Shown: in pieces, positions 45,261 through 56,881 of the stretch | How positions within the stretch are numbered: position 1 is the first letter of the stretch | Layout: the number at the start of each line of letters is the position of its first letter | Assembly: GCA_030267965.1 (NCBI GenBank) | Contig: BRYA01000355.1 | Span: 37,403-101,402, forward strand | From: Triparma columacea | Taxonomy: Eukaryota > Sar > Bolidophyceae > Parmales > Triparmaceae | Direction: 5' to 3' | DNA length: 64,000 bases | Program-made: the position numbers and the translations under genes | The notes under the pieces: generated by a model | The model's input: the letters and a program-made list of their open reading frames with translations, nothing else | Database searches by the model: none | Told to the model about the DNA's origin: nothing

Positions 45261-45876
45261 TCATGAACCCGCCATTAATCTGTCAATAAACGACATGTCC
45301 GCCTTGGTGAGGTTCTTCGAGAATGTCATAATCACGTGGAAGTCGCCCCCCACCCCCGCCCCTCCTCCGTCGTCAGCAAACGAGGGGGCCTGCTGTGGAG
45401 AAGCAAACAACGCTTCGTTTCGTTCGTGCCTGAAGCTCCGTGATGGCGAATGAGTACCAGCAACAATGCCCTGCCGTACGAGCTGGCTCATGTGAACAAG
45501 CTCATAGCCACGCTGGATCCAGCTCCGAAAGGTGGTCTCAATGTCTTGTATCTTTCGGACGTGCACCATCTTGTATTCCTTTTCGCTGCTGAGGCCGTGC
45601 TTCTCCTCCTCCCGCCTGATATTCTCCTGCATCTCCAAGTGCTCTTCTAGCTCAGCGACCAACCCGACAACTTGATAAAACCTCGCCTCAACGAGCAGCT
45701 CCCTCACGAAGGTCTGGTCGGTGGTGGGAGTCAGGTGGGGACAGATGCCATCCCTGAGGAAGTTGAGGACGTGCCTGAAGTGAGTGGCGTCCCTGTCCAC
45801 AAAAATTGACAGGGGTGCGTTACCACCCACACCACCGGCAAAGGGAGGTTCGTTTTTATTGTTATAGTCGTCGTCG

Positions 45877-45932
<56 letters not shown>

Positions 45933-46334
45933 GCTGTTGTTGTTGCTGTTGTTGTTGCTGTTGCTGCTGCTATTGTTCTGCCGGGCAAACCTTAAACATG
46001 CACAGAAGTAATTATCCTCGTTGCCTCTCCAAAGGGTGCTCATTGTTGTCAAGAACTTTATTCCTCCCACATCAATAACCACCTTCCTGCTTGAGCCAAA
46101 AATGCTGCTGGACGAAGAGGAGACTGGCAGTTCCCGGGTTGTTTCCCCACCCCCACTCCCAACCCCTGCCCCCAACCCCCCTCTTCCCTCCCCACCTTCA
46201 CTTGTTGCCGGTTGAGGTGTTCTCTTTTGGTCTGCTCCCCCCAACATTGAGCGTATTAGCTCCACTAAGGCAACAACAATCATCGCAGTGGCAAGCAGAT
46301 GGTCGACTGTCCATGGAATTTCGACCGCCACCAT
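45261..46334 (-). CDS. BTB/T1 (KCTD-like) domain protein with N-terminal membrane segment and poly-Asn insert
   Basis: This single-exon gene encodes 357 residues. An N-terminal hydrophobic stretch (LLATAMIVVALVELIRSML) may be a membrane anchor. A potassium-channel tetramerisation (T1/BTB) fold follows: KVVIDVGGIKFLTTMSTLWR, then IFVDRDATHFRHVLNFLRDG, and LLVEARFYQVVGLVAELEEH. Within the fold, about 45 residues of Asn/Ser are inserted between the first and second halves. The C-terminal part (about 225-357) is helical then Gly/Ala-rich, ending KNLTKADMSFIDRLMAGS. No channel pore is present, so a cullin-adaptor or scaffold role like KCTD proteins is more likely. Head-to-head with the kinase gene, 85 bp between starts. 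Confidence 0.8.
45863..45982 (-). repeat. AAC trinucleotide repeat encoding poly-Asn
   Basis: A long GTT run on the plus strand, with interspersed GCT and ATT triplets at its end, encodes about 23 uninterrupted Asn plus flanking Asn/Ser/Asp in the T1 domain of the BTB protein. Such arrays vary in length between alleles. Confidence 0.93.
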
Positions 46335-46419
46335 AACTTCAAAAAAGTACAGGGCTTAAGATTTTGACTTTTTTTGGAAGGAGCTTGAGAGTAGTATCCC
46401 CTTGGGCAAACAAAACACC
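46335..46419. promoter_or_regulatory. 85-bp head-to-head intergenic region
   Basis: Only 85 bp separate the start codons of the BTB gene (minus) and the kinase gene (plus), so the two must share a promoter or have overlapping transcripts. No motif was identified. Confidence 0.5.
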
Positions 46420-48941
46420 ATGGGCTCCGGCGCGTCTTCGGCGAACAACCAAAATGATACGCAGGGCCGAGAGAATACGTTCAAAGAATTTAGCTATTAT
46501 AGGAAGGTGAGAAATCCACCTTTCTCTTTCTCCTCGGTTGTGATGAGAAGTCCACCTCCCTCCCCGCCCCGCCCAACCCATCCCCCCCCCCCCCACCACC
46601 CCTTCAACCCCCCCCCCACCCACCCACCCACCCAAAGGAGTTCATAGAGCAGAAGGACAAAGGGGACAAGACTAACTTGGAACTTTTCGAGGACATGAAT
46701 GCCAAGAGGTTGGTTGAGAAGCACCAAACCGGCTACAGCAAGGCGGGGGCAAAAAGGGGCATGGAGATTACTTACAGGAGACAGCTTTCGTCTTCCAGCT
46801 CTACCAAGGACATAGTTGGAAGTGGATTGGCATTAACCCCCCCGTCTAACCGCTTGGCCAATGCGAGGAAGAGGTGGATGTCCGACATGGGCTTGGAGAA
46901 CATGGGAGGCGAAAAGAGGAGGAGGGCGCAGGTCTTCAGCAAAGTTGAGGCTAAGGCAATCAACTTCATGAAGCAGCAGAAAAGGATCGCTGGCAACCAA
47001 ATTGACCCTGCAAGAAGGGACGCAGCCTCCATTGTAATGACGGCGCTCAGGAAGTTCTTCTTTATAGGGTCAGACCTCTTCGATAGGATGCCCTTGGTCA
47101 TGGAGGCCATAACCCCACTAAAAACTATCGAGGGGGACTACCTCATTAGGAAAGGCGACGACGGGGAGGAGATGTTCGTCATCATGAGTGGTATCCTCGA
47201 GGTTATGAACGACGACGAAGAGACGGTCAAAATTCAGCTCTTTCACGGTGACTTGGTCGGAGAAGTTTCTCTGGTTTACAATGAAAAGAGAATGGCCAGC
47301 GTTAGGGTCAAGGAGGGGGGCATCCTGTTCTCCCTCTCCCGAACCAAATTCAAGAAGCTCCAAGCTCTTGCGAGCACGGCATCTATCGTGAAGAGGTGCA
47401 CGTGGCTACACCGCGTCCCTACACTCTCAGCGATAGGATACTTTGCAATATCTCGCCTCGCCCAGTCGTACTGTAAGCAGCATAAGATTGGGCCAGGGGA
47501 GACTGTGTTTACTGAGGGGACAGCTTGGGATGAGAGGTGCGTCTTGGTCGAGGGCGGGGAGCTCTTGATAACCGGCGAAGGCGTCAACGTGGAGGACAAG
47601 GGTTACACGGGCTGCACGGAGGTCACCGAAGGCGGACTCCTTGCGCTCCAAGGCAGCTTCTTCGGAGATTCGCCCCTTCGGGGCAAGGCGGGACTTTCCA
47701 CTTCGTGGGGCCCAGATGGCAAGGCACCCTTCACAGTGAAGAACGTCTCGAAGAGCCCGGTCACCGTCTCCACTTTCAACGTGTCGGAGCTTCTCGAGTG
47801 CATGGGAGGTGGGGTGCTCTCAGACTTCATTGCGGACCGCAGCGGGACTATTCTCCAGCGTTTGAGCGGGGACACAACCAAAAAGAGTTACACCCTCGAA
47901 GACTTTGAGGTGGTCACCTTCCTGGGGCAGGGGAGCTTCGGGAGCGTGAAGCTCGTAAAGGCCAAGGTGGCCGAGGAGGAGGGGGGGGAGGTGAAGCTAT
48001 ACGCACTAAAGACAATGGGCAAAAAGTATATTGCGGACTCAGGCCAGGTGGAGCACACCTTGACGGAAAGGAAAATTGTCTTGACGATGGACCACCCCAA
48101 TGTGCTCAAGGTATACTCGACATTTCAGTCGAAGGACGAGGTTCACCTCCTCAGCGAGTACATTGCCGGCTGCGACCTTTGGGCAGTCCTCCACGACAGT
48201 GCCACGGGAAAAGGGGGAGGCGGAGGGGAGGGCCTGCCACCCGACTTTGTCCAATTTTACTCCGCCAACGTCGTTGAGGCCCTGGCCCACGTCCACGGGA
48301 AAGGCGTGGCCTTCAGGGATCTCAAGCCCGAAAACGTCATGGTCGATAGAGAGGGCTTCTTGAAGCTCATCGACTTTGGATTTGCCAAGAATATCCCCTA
48401 CGAGGTTGCCCTGCAGGGGGGGGGGAAGCAGTTGATGCCCAAGAGCCACACAATGTGCGGGACGCCGGAGTACCTTGCGCCGGAGTTCATCACAGGGGAA
48501 GGGCATGACCACTCCGTGGATCTCTGGGCGCTGGGTGTCATGATCCACGAGATGGTCGTGGGTTCGTCGCCCTTCTCGGACGGAAGCAGTACGAACATGA
48601 CACAGCTATTCACCAACATTGTCACGACGCTTTACCATGGGGTAAAGTTCTGTGAGAACTTTGATGAGAAGGCCGGAAGCCCCGAAGTTAGCTCGCTCAT
48701 TACGAAGCTCTGTGCCTTCAAGTCCTTCCATAGGCTTGGCTCTGGGGGGAGGGGGATGGACGACGTAAAAAATCACGGTCACTTTCAGGGCTTCGATTTT
48801 GACAAGTTGAGAAAGAGGGAAATCGACGCCCCGTGGGTGCCCAGCCCTGGGGACTTGGACAAGTGGAGAGAGGAGGAGGAGGACCGGGAGGCGGAGCAGT
48901 GGGAGGAGGAGGGCGGAGACGTTTGGGCAGAGTGGTGCTAA
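46420..48941 (+). CDS. PKG: cGMP-dependent-type protein kinase (two cyclic-nucleotide-binding-like domains plus AGC kinase)
   Basis: Exons 46420-46506 and 46638-48941 join in phase 0 to 796 residues. The N-terminus MGSGASS is a good N-myristoylation signal. Two cNMP-binding-like domains follow: domain A (about 150-260) with IRKGDDGEEMFVIMSG and a phosphate cassette GEVSLVYNEKRMASV; domain B (about 270-420) with FTEGTAWDERCVLVEGGELL and a poor cassette (GSFFGDSPLRGKAG). The kinase is complete: GQGSFGSV, YALKTMG, FRDLKPENV (catalytic Asp), DFGFAK, then CGTPEYLAPEF with an activation-loop Thr/Ser context. The AGC-type tail (FQGFDFDKLRKREIDAPWVP) is present. Membrane-associated PKG-like signalling is likely; whether cGMP or another ligand activates it cannot be told. 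Confidence 0.9.
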
Positions 48942-48983
48942 GATGATGAGAAAGACTCGTTTTGTAAATAAAACCTACATTTA

Positions 48984-50322
48984 TTATTCGATCCGAAACA
49001 CCGTCGTGTCGGCGTCAGCCCCCCCACCTTCGTCGTCCGCCAGGAGTTTGTTAATCTTTTCGTCCAACCCTTCACCCCTGTGCGAGTGAAGTGATGAGAG
49101 GAAGGGGCGAGTTAGTAGGTTGGAGCACAGCACGCACGATTCTTCATGCACTCGTACCTGTAACCAAGCTGCCTGGGAGACTTCTTCGACCGAGAATTGA
49201 GGTCCTGAGCCGCAAGAAGGCATCCAATAAGGCCCAGGTATGCCGAGGATATAGCAGCCTTGTTTTTGAAAGGCATCTGGTAGAAAGAAGGCGGGACGTC
49301 GTCGTAACCAAGGAGGCGCTTCCCTGTCGTGAATGTGCCGCTGGCCATAATGAGGTAGAAGATGGGGTTAGCGATCGCACCTGTGTACAAGAGAGCCCCT
49401 CCGCCAGCAATCCCCAAGCAGGATACCAGGGGGTGGATGGCATTCGCGATACGCCCGCCATCCATCGACCCAATGGGCAACAAGTTGAAAAGATTGATCA
49501 TATAGCCGAAATCCGCAAGCGCGAATAAAAGCTGCGAGTCCATTGTGACTGCAGCGGCTCCTACCGCAGCAGCCCCAAGGGAGCCAGTAATTGGGCCAGC
49601 AATGGCTGCAATGGTGAGGGGGGTGAGTGAGTGAGTGAGTGAGTGAGTGAGTGAGTGAGTGAGTGAGTGAGTGAGTGAGTGGGGTTCGGCCAGGAAGTTA
49701 CACTCCGAGGAACTTGATGTGGGGATCGACTTCACCAGATTTCAAACCCTAACCCCCTCGTACTTCCACTTTTCACCCTCCCCAAGTGTCCATTTCGTAT
49801 GCTTCTGGTGCGACCACTTTCTTCCTACTCACCCACGACACTATCTTGCCAAGCGTTTTTGGGAGGACCAGAAACAATGACTGCACCCATGAAAGGAACC
49901 ATTACAAAGGGAGAGAACGGCTGGCCATAGTATCGAAGTGCTAAAGCATGCCCAGCTTCATGAACAAATATCAGCGAGACCATTCCGACAGAATAAGGCC
50001 ACCCAAAAAAGAAGGAATATGTAATCGATGTCCCTATCATACTCAGAACGGGAGTTAACTTGAAGAGTTTGAGCCCCGTGAAGATGAATTTGGCCTTTCC
50101 AGTCAAAGCAGCAAAGAGTCCGGTGACTAATGCTGCACGACCCATGCCTGGGCGCTGTTGTTTCGGGTCAGGACCACCACCATTTGAGGAGAAGGTTCTG
50201 ATGTCGAGTCTTAGAATTTTTTTCGAGGGGAGAGGCGCCCTTGGAGACAAAAAAGTGCGACCAGTAAATGTACTTCTCGCTACTGGCACCCGCATGATAC
50301 GAGTAGATACCAATCGTAGCAT
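48984..50322 (-). CDS. Site-2-protease-like zinc metallopeptidase (M50), organelle-targeted
   Basis: Exons 50322-49833, 49605-49158 and 49077-48984 join with matching phases to 343 residues. The N-terminus (MLRLVSTRIMRVPVARSTF, then RTFSS) is Arg/Ser-rich and acid-free, like a mitochondrial or plastid transit peptide. The intramembrane protease signatures are both present: HEAGHALALRYYG (HExxH, about residue 120) and NLLPIGSMDGGRI (third zinc ligand Asp, about 205). Several hydrophobic spans surround them. The family cleaves membrane-bound regulators or peptides within the bilayer. Donor of intron 2 (GTACGA) is atypical for this window, so the last junction is less certain. Intron 1 carries a GTGA/CACT microsatellite. 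Confidence 0.85.
49623..49680. repeat. GTGA tetranucleotide microsatellite in M50 peptidase intron
   Basis: About 14 tandem copies of gtga (tcac on the coding strand) lie just upstream of the second exon's acceptor, followed by the normal C-rich tract and CATTGCAG. Confidence 0.95.
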
Positions 50323-50387
50323 TATTTTAGGTTAATAATTGAGGGAGATTTTTGGAAGTCAATGCAATCAACTATTTTCTAACCTTC

Positions 50388-53300
50388 ATGGCCTTCACCC
50401 CTCGACGACGCTTTTCGTTGGGCCCGGAGGAGGCAGCGGCAGCAGCCAAGATCGGCACTGCGCGAACTCCTTCCCCGATGTTAATGATGGGACTTGGCTC
50501 TTCCCCTACCTTCGAAAAAGAGCCCATCCCATCCTCCAGGTCTGAACCGACGTTGAGCAAGAAAACTGAAGGGGAGATGGACGATATTGATTATAGCGAC
50601 GACGAGTACGTCGAATCGTCTTCTACCCCTGTGAAGCCCTCAGGCTCAAAACCTCTTCCCTCCCCCGCCTCCTCCCCTACCCCCTCCCCTTCCCACTCCC
50701 CTTCCCACTCCCCCCCCCCCCTGCCTCCCAAGTCAATTTCGACCTCCGGCTTGTCGTCTGCACTCAAGGATTATCTTAACTCGGTCGACCGGGAATGCGG
50801 GAGTGGGAGCGGAAGCGGAAGCAGAGGCCTGCCCCTACCTACATCTCCAGACTTACTCCACAAATGTTACAGGAAGACTGCCGCGGCCTTCAAGCAGCTG
50901 ATGAAGGAGTTCCAAAGACATGCCGCTTTGTTCAAGGACAAGCCGCCCCCCTTCATCTCCTCTAGCACCAGGGCCCTGATGGAGAGAACAAGTAAGGTGG
51001 TTATGAGGTTTGTGGGTTTGCTGGCTGCGGAGTACGTCAAGGTGAGCATCGGACCTTATCGAGTCACATAGTTAACTTTCTTTTCCTCCTAGCACGATCC
51101 CCCCTAACCCCTCCCCCACCCTGCCCCCCAACAACAAACAAAACAGTCAAGAAAATTCACCAGCTACCAAATGGCAGAGGATCCGCCAACGGAGGAGCCC
51201 GGAACCGCCGGAGAGTCAGAATCCATCCCTTGCCCCCCCACCCCATCTCCACTATCTCAGGCGCTTCTGGGATTGCTCCTGTTTGTTGAGCTGAGCTTCC
51301 TCAACTTCCCCGCAGAAATCATGTGGGGAGCTCTCAGGGAGAGCGTCGCGGACATCGACCAGAGAATTTTTGAGGGAGTTCACTTGGACGGGGCTTGCGG
51401 GGACCTCCTCAGCTTGTTGGCAATGCTCTGCGCTGCCTTGAAAAGGAGGGAAGCGGGGGGGGGCGATTCCCTGGCCGCTCTGGGAGCATTCTCCTCGGTT
51501 CTGGCACTGCGCGTCGACATCCTGAGCTCGATCAACCAGCCCTCCGCACTGGAACTTCCGCCGACTCCGGCATCTGCCGTTGTTTCAGCCTGCATCGAGC
51601 AGATAATACATGCCCCCCCCAACTCCAACAACACCTCAACAACAACGTCACTGGAGCTCTCGATGAGGACCCTCTCCCTGCTCATCCGTCACTCCCCTCC
51701 CATCAGGCTCGCCGTGGCGACCACGAACAATGGCGTTCACAGGAACTTGTGCAGGTCCCTGCTGTCACTCCTCACCCCCTCCTCCCCCGCAAACCAAATA
51801 ATCTTGTCCCTGTCTGTCCTTCCCAAGCTAGTCGTCGCTGACGAGCTTGAAGAAAAAATATTCGACAGCAGGAACGTGGAGAAAACGCTCGGACTGGTGT
51901 TTGATAAGATAATGGCCAAGACGACCCCCTACAGCGTGCAAATGGTCGCCGCATCAATTGTTGCCGACCTCTGTGCCTCCCCAGCGATCGTCAAACTGGT
52001 TGAAAGGAGCGAGCGGCTTCGGCCATTTCTCGTCGAGTGCTGGGTCACAATTGTCAAAGCGGGCGAGGACCTGGCCAGAGAGGATAATTCCTCGTCCGCC
52101 ACCACCTCCTCCTCTCAGCCAAGCAGGAGGCTCATCCAACCTCTACTCGACTGCGCGCTTTCCCTCCACCTGCACTGTCAGGCTGTCTCGCAGACAACCT
52201 TCGCGGTGCTCGTGCTTCGGAACAATAGCACCGCTCTACAGGGCCAGAGCTCACAGCAACAGCCCAACCACAAGTACCACATCAATGTGGAAGTGGCATC
52301 GACGGATGCAAGGAGGAGCAGCAACAAGGGAGCGGAGAGGTGAGAGTTGGCGGAGCAAAGCTCAATCGTCTTACAAATTAGAATCTTACACAACGCTTCG
52401 GTCTTTGCATGCTTCTGTCGCCGCAGCGCGGTCCACGCCCTTTTGCAGCTTTCAAACGACTCCCACATTCCCACGGCTGCCGCGGCCTCGAAACTCCTCA
52501 AGTGTGTCCTCATGGCAGGCTCATCGCCACAGTTGGAGGAAACCGCCAGAAACGACGAGGAAAAGAAGAAGGGGAAGAGGCTCAGAGAGATGGTTGAGGA
52601 CGTTAGAATGCGGCTGTGGTACGGGAGCGAGTCAAAGCGAAATATTTCGGCTTGTGAGAGGCTTCTGAGGAGGGCAAGGGCAATCGGCGAGAAGGGCCTC
52701 GAGGGTATCGTTGCAGCGGAGCCCTTCCTCAGCGCAGCTCTCGACGTCCTTTGCAGTGTGTCAGCGTCTTCGTCAACCGCCGCGGCCATACTGCAATCCC
52801 AGGCACTGTCAGATTCAGGCGCCGCGATTTTGAAGTTGGCGTGCAGCCAGAAAGTCGTCATTGAAGGGCTTACGGGTGGACAGGGTCGGGTTCAGGGTAG
52901 GCGCCAGGGGAGGGAGAAGGAGAGGGAGGGTGAGAACTGGTCCGAGGGCGGAGGGCAAGGCCAGGTTTTTATGACCCCGAGGACGGGGAGGGAGGACGCG
53001 GACTACGGTGGCTTTTACTCTGCCAAACAGACGGTAGAGCGGCAGAGGAGGGTTATGAATTCTTTCTCCTTCACCTTTGAGGAGGATGTTAATAAGAACT
53101 TAGAAAATTCTGCATTTGGAGAGCTAAGGGAGGGTGGGTGCATGGTTGTCTCGGAGAGTAGAAGGGAGGAGGGAGGAGAAGGGGGGGAAGGGGGCGGAGA
53201 TGACGGGAATGCTAAGGCAACCTACGGAATCGCAGGGAAGGACCACGGCGCGTCCTCGTGCACCGCCACCAACGTTTCTTTGCTGGCCTGCACGTTCATG

Positions 53301-54194
53301 CTGAGGCTCACTTTCAGCGGAGGCGGCGGCGGCGTTGGTGGTGGCGGTGGAGGAGAAGTAGGAGCTTCCAGTACCCTCGATGTCATGAGGAGAAGGAAGC
53401 AGAAAATGAGTATGAATATATCGGATGCCTTGAGCAGGTCACTGGAAAAGGTGCTGGCGCATGGTCTGAGCCAGAGCTACAGTAAGGCTACGACCCAAAA
53501 TGCAATGACATTGCTGGCCTTGATTATGAGGTTGGGGGGCGAAAGTGCCGCCAACCTCACGGAGGCTGTGTACGCCTACTGCCACGCCGATTCGGATTAC
53601 CTAAGGAAGGGAATAGAGAGGGTCCAGGCCAGCGACGCTAGGATGAGCCGAATGTCCGCAGATATAAAGGAGCTGAAGGGTGAGAAGGAGCGCCTCGAGT
53701 ATGCGCTTAGGCAGAAGGAGATCAACTGGGAGAGGGAAGTCATGACAGCCAAGACCAGGGCAGCGTCAGAAGCCGCCGACTTGGCCCGGTTCCACAGCAG
53801 TGCCAGGGATGACGCAGAGAGAAAGCTGGGAGAGTGCTTGAAGCAGGCCGAGGAAGTTGCTGAGGAGAATGCCCTTCTGAGGAGGAGGCTGAGTGAGGCA
53901 GAGGTAGAGCTCTCGAAGGTGAATTCCTCTGCTCAAATGGCCCTCTCAGACGCGCTCGAGCTCCAGCAGAAGGCCGCCGCGATGGAGACTGCTATGTTTC
54001 AGGAGAGGGAGAAGTCGCAAATGGGACTGGTGAGCCATTTTCAGAAGCAGCAGGGGCTCATCAAATACATCAACGAGCTCAGTGGGGCTGGTGACATTGG
54101 GGTGGTTGGACCTCCACCGGAGGAGATTGTGAAGGAGATTGTAGAGTTGGGTGGGGGGGGAATATTAGGGGGGCTGGAGGAGGGGAAGATATAG
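50388..54194 (+). CDS. Large helical-repeat (armadillo-like) and coiled-coil protein
   Basis: Exons 50388-51041, 51147-52339 and 52427-54194 join with matching phases to 1,204 residues. The first ~120 residues are Ser/Pro-rich. Residues about 140-760 are hydrophobic amphipathic helices in armadillo-like succession (e.g. LSQALLGLLLFVELSFLNF, SMRTLSLLIRHSPPIRLAVA, QMVAASIVADLCASPAIVKL), broken by Gly/Glu inserts. Residues about 990-1190 form a coiled coil (MSADIKELKGEKERLEYAL, AEEVAEENALLRRRLSEAE). The order armadillo then coiled coil recalls CIP2A-like or centrosomal proteins, but this is only architectural. It is head-to-head with the M50 gene (65 bp between starts). Confidence 0.72.
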
Positions 54195-54271
54195 AACGAA
54201 ACCAATTTTTGTGCCAAGCGTGCATTGTATGTTTTAAGCTTCTAGAAAGAGGAAGAGGAACTCACTCGAAC

Positions 54272-56581
54272 TCACTCGAGGTCCATCAGGGGAACTTCAC
54301 CCTCAACAACGTCAAAAGAGCACCCCGTATTCGCCTTGATATCATCGACTGTCAGACCCTTGGCAATCTGGGGGGGAAAAGGGTGAGAATAAATTATGTA
54401 AAGATCAAATGCCTCCTTGCTCCTCGCTTCTTCCATCTTCTATCTCCCAACCCTCCTCACCTCAATAAGCTTCAGGCCACCTTTCTCTTTATCAACCTCG
54501 AAGACGCACATGTCAGTAATTATGAGATCGACGACGCCCTTGCCGGTCAGAGGAAGGTTGCAAGAGTCGAGGATCTTGTGTGAGCCGTTTTTGGCAACGT
54601 GCTGCGAGGAGCGAAGGGGGTTTAGTTAGCAATAACCCTTGATGACATCAACCCTAACCCTAACCCTACGCCTAACTTGACTATTCCTCAAATTTTGTTC
54701 TCTCACCTCCATTGTTACAACGACCTTGGCCCCAGGGGCACCGACGAGGTCCATAGCACCGCCCATCCCCTTAACCATTTTACCAGGAATGATCCAATTT
54801 GCAAGGTCCCCGCTTGAAGACACCTCCATGCCTCCTAGGACGGTTAGCCCAACCTTGCAAGACCGAATCATGCCAAAACTATCCGAAGAAGAAAATGTGG
54901 AAGCGCCGAGGACGGGAGTTACAGTCTGCTTTCCGGCATTGATCCAGTCGGGGTCAGCCTGAGTAGGGGAGGGGGGTTGAGCGAAGCGAACATTGGATCA
55001 GTCTGGATGCACGTGCATGATTGCCGGATAAAAAAAATGAGAGGATATAGAAGCGCAACACCAAAACACTCACCTCTCCCTGCTTGGGGAACGGCCCCAT
55101 CCCCATAAGGCCGTTCTCAGACTGAAGCTCGATCCTTACACCCTCCGGAAGGTAGTTGGACGCCATGGTAGGGATCCCGATTCCAAGGTTAACGTACATG
55201 CCGTCCTTAAACTCCTTTGCGGCGCGGCGCACGATTCGACCACGACCACCGGATATGGCGGGTTTGGTGGAGGAATCCGCATCAGCTGGAATCTCGGTGA
55301 GCTGCTCGATGCGCTTCTCGTTGCGGGTGGCCTTCACAACCTTGTTGACAAATATTCCAGGCAGGTGGATCTCGTCAGGGTGGAGTTCGCCGGCCTCGAC
55401 AATCTCCTCGACCTCGGCAATGCAAAACTTGCCAGACTTTGCAGCATCAGGGTTGAAATTCCTCGCAGTGCCCCTGCGAGAGAGAGGAGCGTAAAGAGCG
55501 AAGCGGCGAGCGAAGGAGATCAGTCGCGGTCGCAGTCGATTGCGCACCTTTGAAATAATTCGTTCACTTGCTTGTCATTCTTCTTACCTGAATACGAGGT
55601 TCCCACGAGTGTCCGCCTTCCATGCCTTGACGAGAGATATGTCTCCAACGATGGCCTCCTCCATGACGTAGTCAATGCCGTTAAAGTTCCGCACCTCCCG
55701 AGGCTTGGACGAAATCTGTGGGGACGAAGGGAGATCCAAAGGAAGGCCCGTTTGAGCGAAAGTGAGGCTGCTGGCTGGCTTGAGAAGGTAGCAATGGATG
55801 CCTTGGCGTGTTCTCACCTCAACCTCATTGCTCCCATCCGACTTGTACTTGATGGGGAACCCGCCCTCAGCTATGACAGTGCCAGCGGCAGTAGGGGTAA
55901 AGAATGCGGGGATCCCAGCGCCTCCAGCGCGAAGACGCTCCGCGAGTGTGCCCTGAGGAGTCAGCTCAACGGCAAGTTCGCCCCCAAGGTACATCTAGGG
56001 TGGGGTAAGGGGTGGGGGTAGAAAGTGGTGGGGGTAGAAAGCGGCGGGGAATGAGTAAAGGTGCGAACAAAATCAACTACAATGTGGCGCGATAACTATG
56101 CGGCCGAGTTTGTGTAACATAACACACCTTCTCAAACGTCTTGTTCTCTCCAACATAGGAGGAAACCATTCTCGACACCTGCTTGGTCTCAAGAAGGATG
56201 CCGAGCCCAAAACCGTCGACACCTGTGGTGAGGAGGACGAGTCAGTTTGTAAGACGGTGGGCAAATCAAAGGGGGGTGTCAAGCCCGTCAACCCATGCGT
56301 GCACAGAACCCAATTGTTTACTCACCAGCATTGTTACTGACTGCAGTAATATCCGTAACATCGGTAAAGTCTTCTGCAATAGAGCCTATTGTGGATTCGG
56401 GGATCCCACAAAGGCCAAATCCTCCCACACAGATGGTCAAACCATTTCGTCGTCCCGAAAAGGAAAAGGCCTCTTTCAATGCTGCTTTGGGAGAAGCGAC
56501 GACCTTGGAAACGGCCGCGCCGCTAGAAAAAAGCCTGTTAATAACATTGGTTCGAGCGATGCGTTTAGCGACTTGCAGCAT
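54272..56581 (-). CDS. OXCT1: Succinyl-CoA:3-oxoacid CoA-transferase (SCOT), mitochondrial
   Basis: Eight exons (56581-56326, 56222-56128, 55994-55818, 55715-55588, 55473-55074, 54958-54707, 54601-54461, 54367-54272) join with matching phases to 514 residues, close to the usual ~520. It transfers CoA from succinyl-CoA to acetoacetate, the first step of ketone-body use in mitochondria. The N-terminus ([20 protein letters not shown]) is a mitochondrial presequence. Alpha-half motifs [21 protein letters not shown] and [14 protein letters not shown] are followed by the beta-half [17 protein letters not shown] and the [12 protein letters not shown] block containing the catalytic Glu. [36 protein letters not shown] and the tail complete the match. 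Of seven donors, five are GTGAG; the others are GTGTGT and GTAAGA. Confidence 0.95.
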
Positions 56582-56881
56582 GCTTGGGGTTGAAATTGCT
56601 TTGGTTGATAAACAAAAATCTAGTTGGTGAGTTCTAGAACGACATTCGACACATTAGGCATCCCAAATTCGCGTTGACTCACTAATACAGCATATGAGGC
56701 ATTTTAAAAGATCAATGATTGTTGTATTCTCTCAATTTGCGAAAGTCATCGTGGTCCGCTGGTTCCCGTTGCTCATTTTTACCCCCTTGGATAGAATTCA
56801 AAACAAAATTTGCGCACCCACATCCATCCGCACTATCACTATTGACACGCATTGGCCCCGTATCATCCCTTCCTTCCAGCC
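56582..56881. promoter_or_regulatory. Bidirectional promoter region of OXCT1 and OLA1
   Basis: This is 300 bp between divergent start codons. It is AT-rich compared with the flanking exons and has no recognised core-promoter motif. Confidence 0.45.

Noticed and set aside
54650..54668. Three CCCTAA units as an interstitial telomere
   Set aside because: Only three copies inside an OXCT1 intron; can arise by chance or from common 'aaccct' low complexity.
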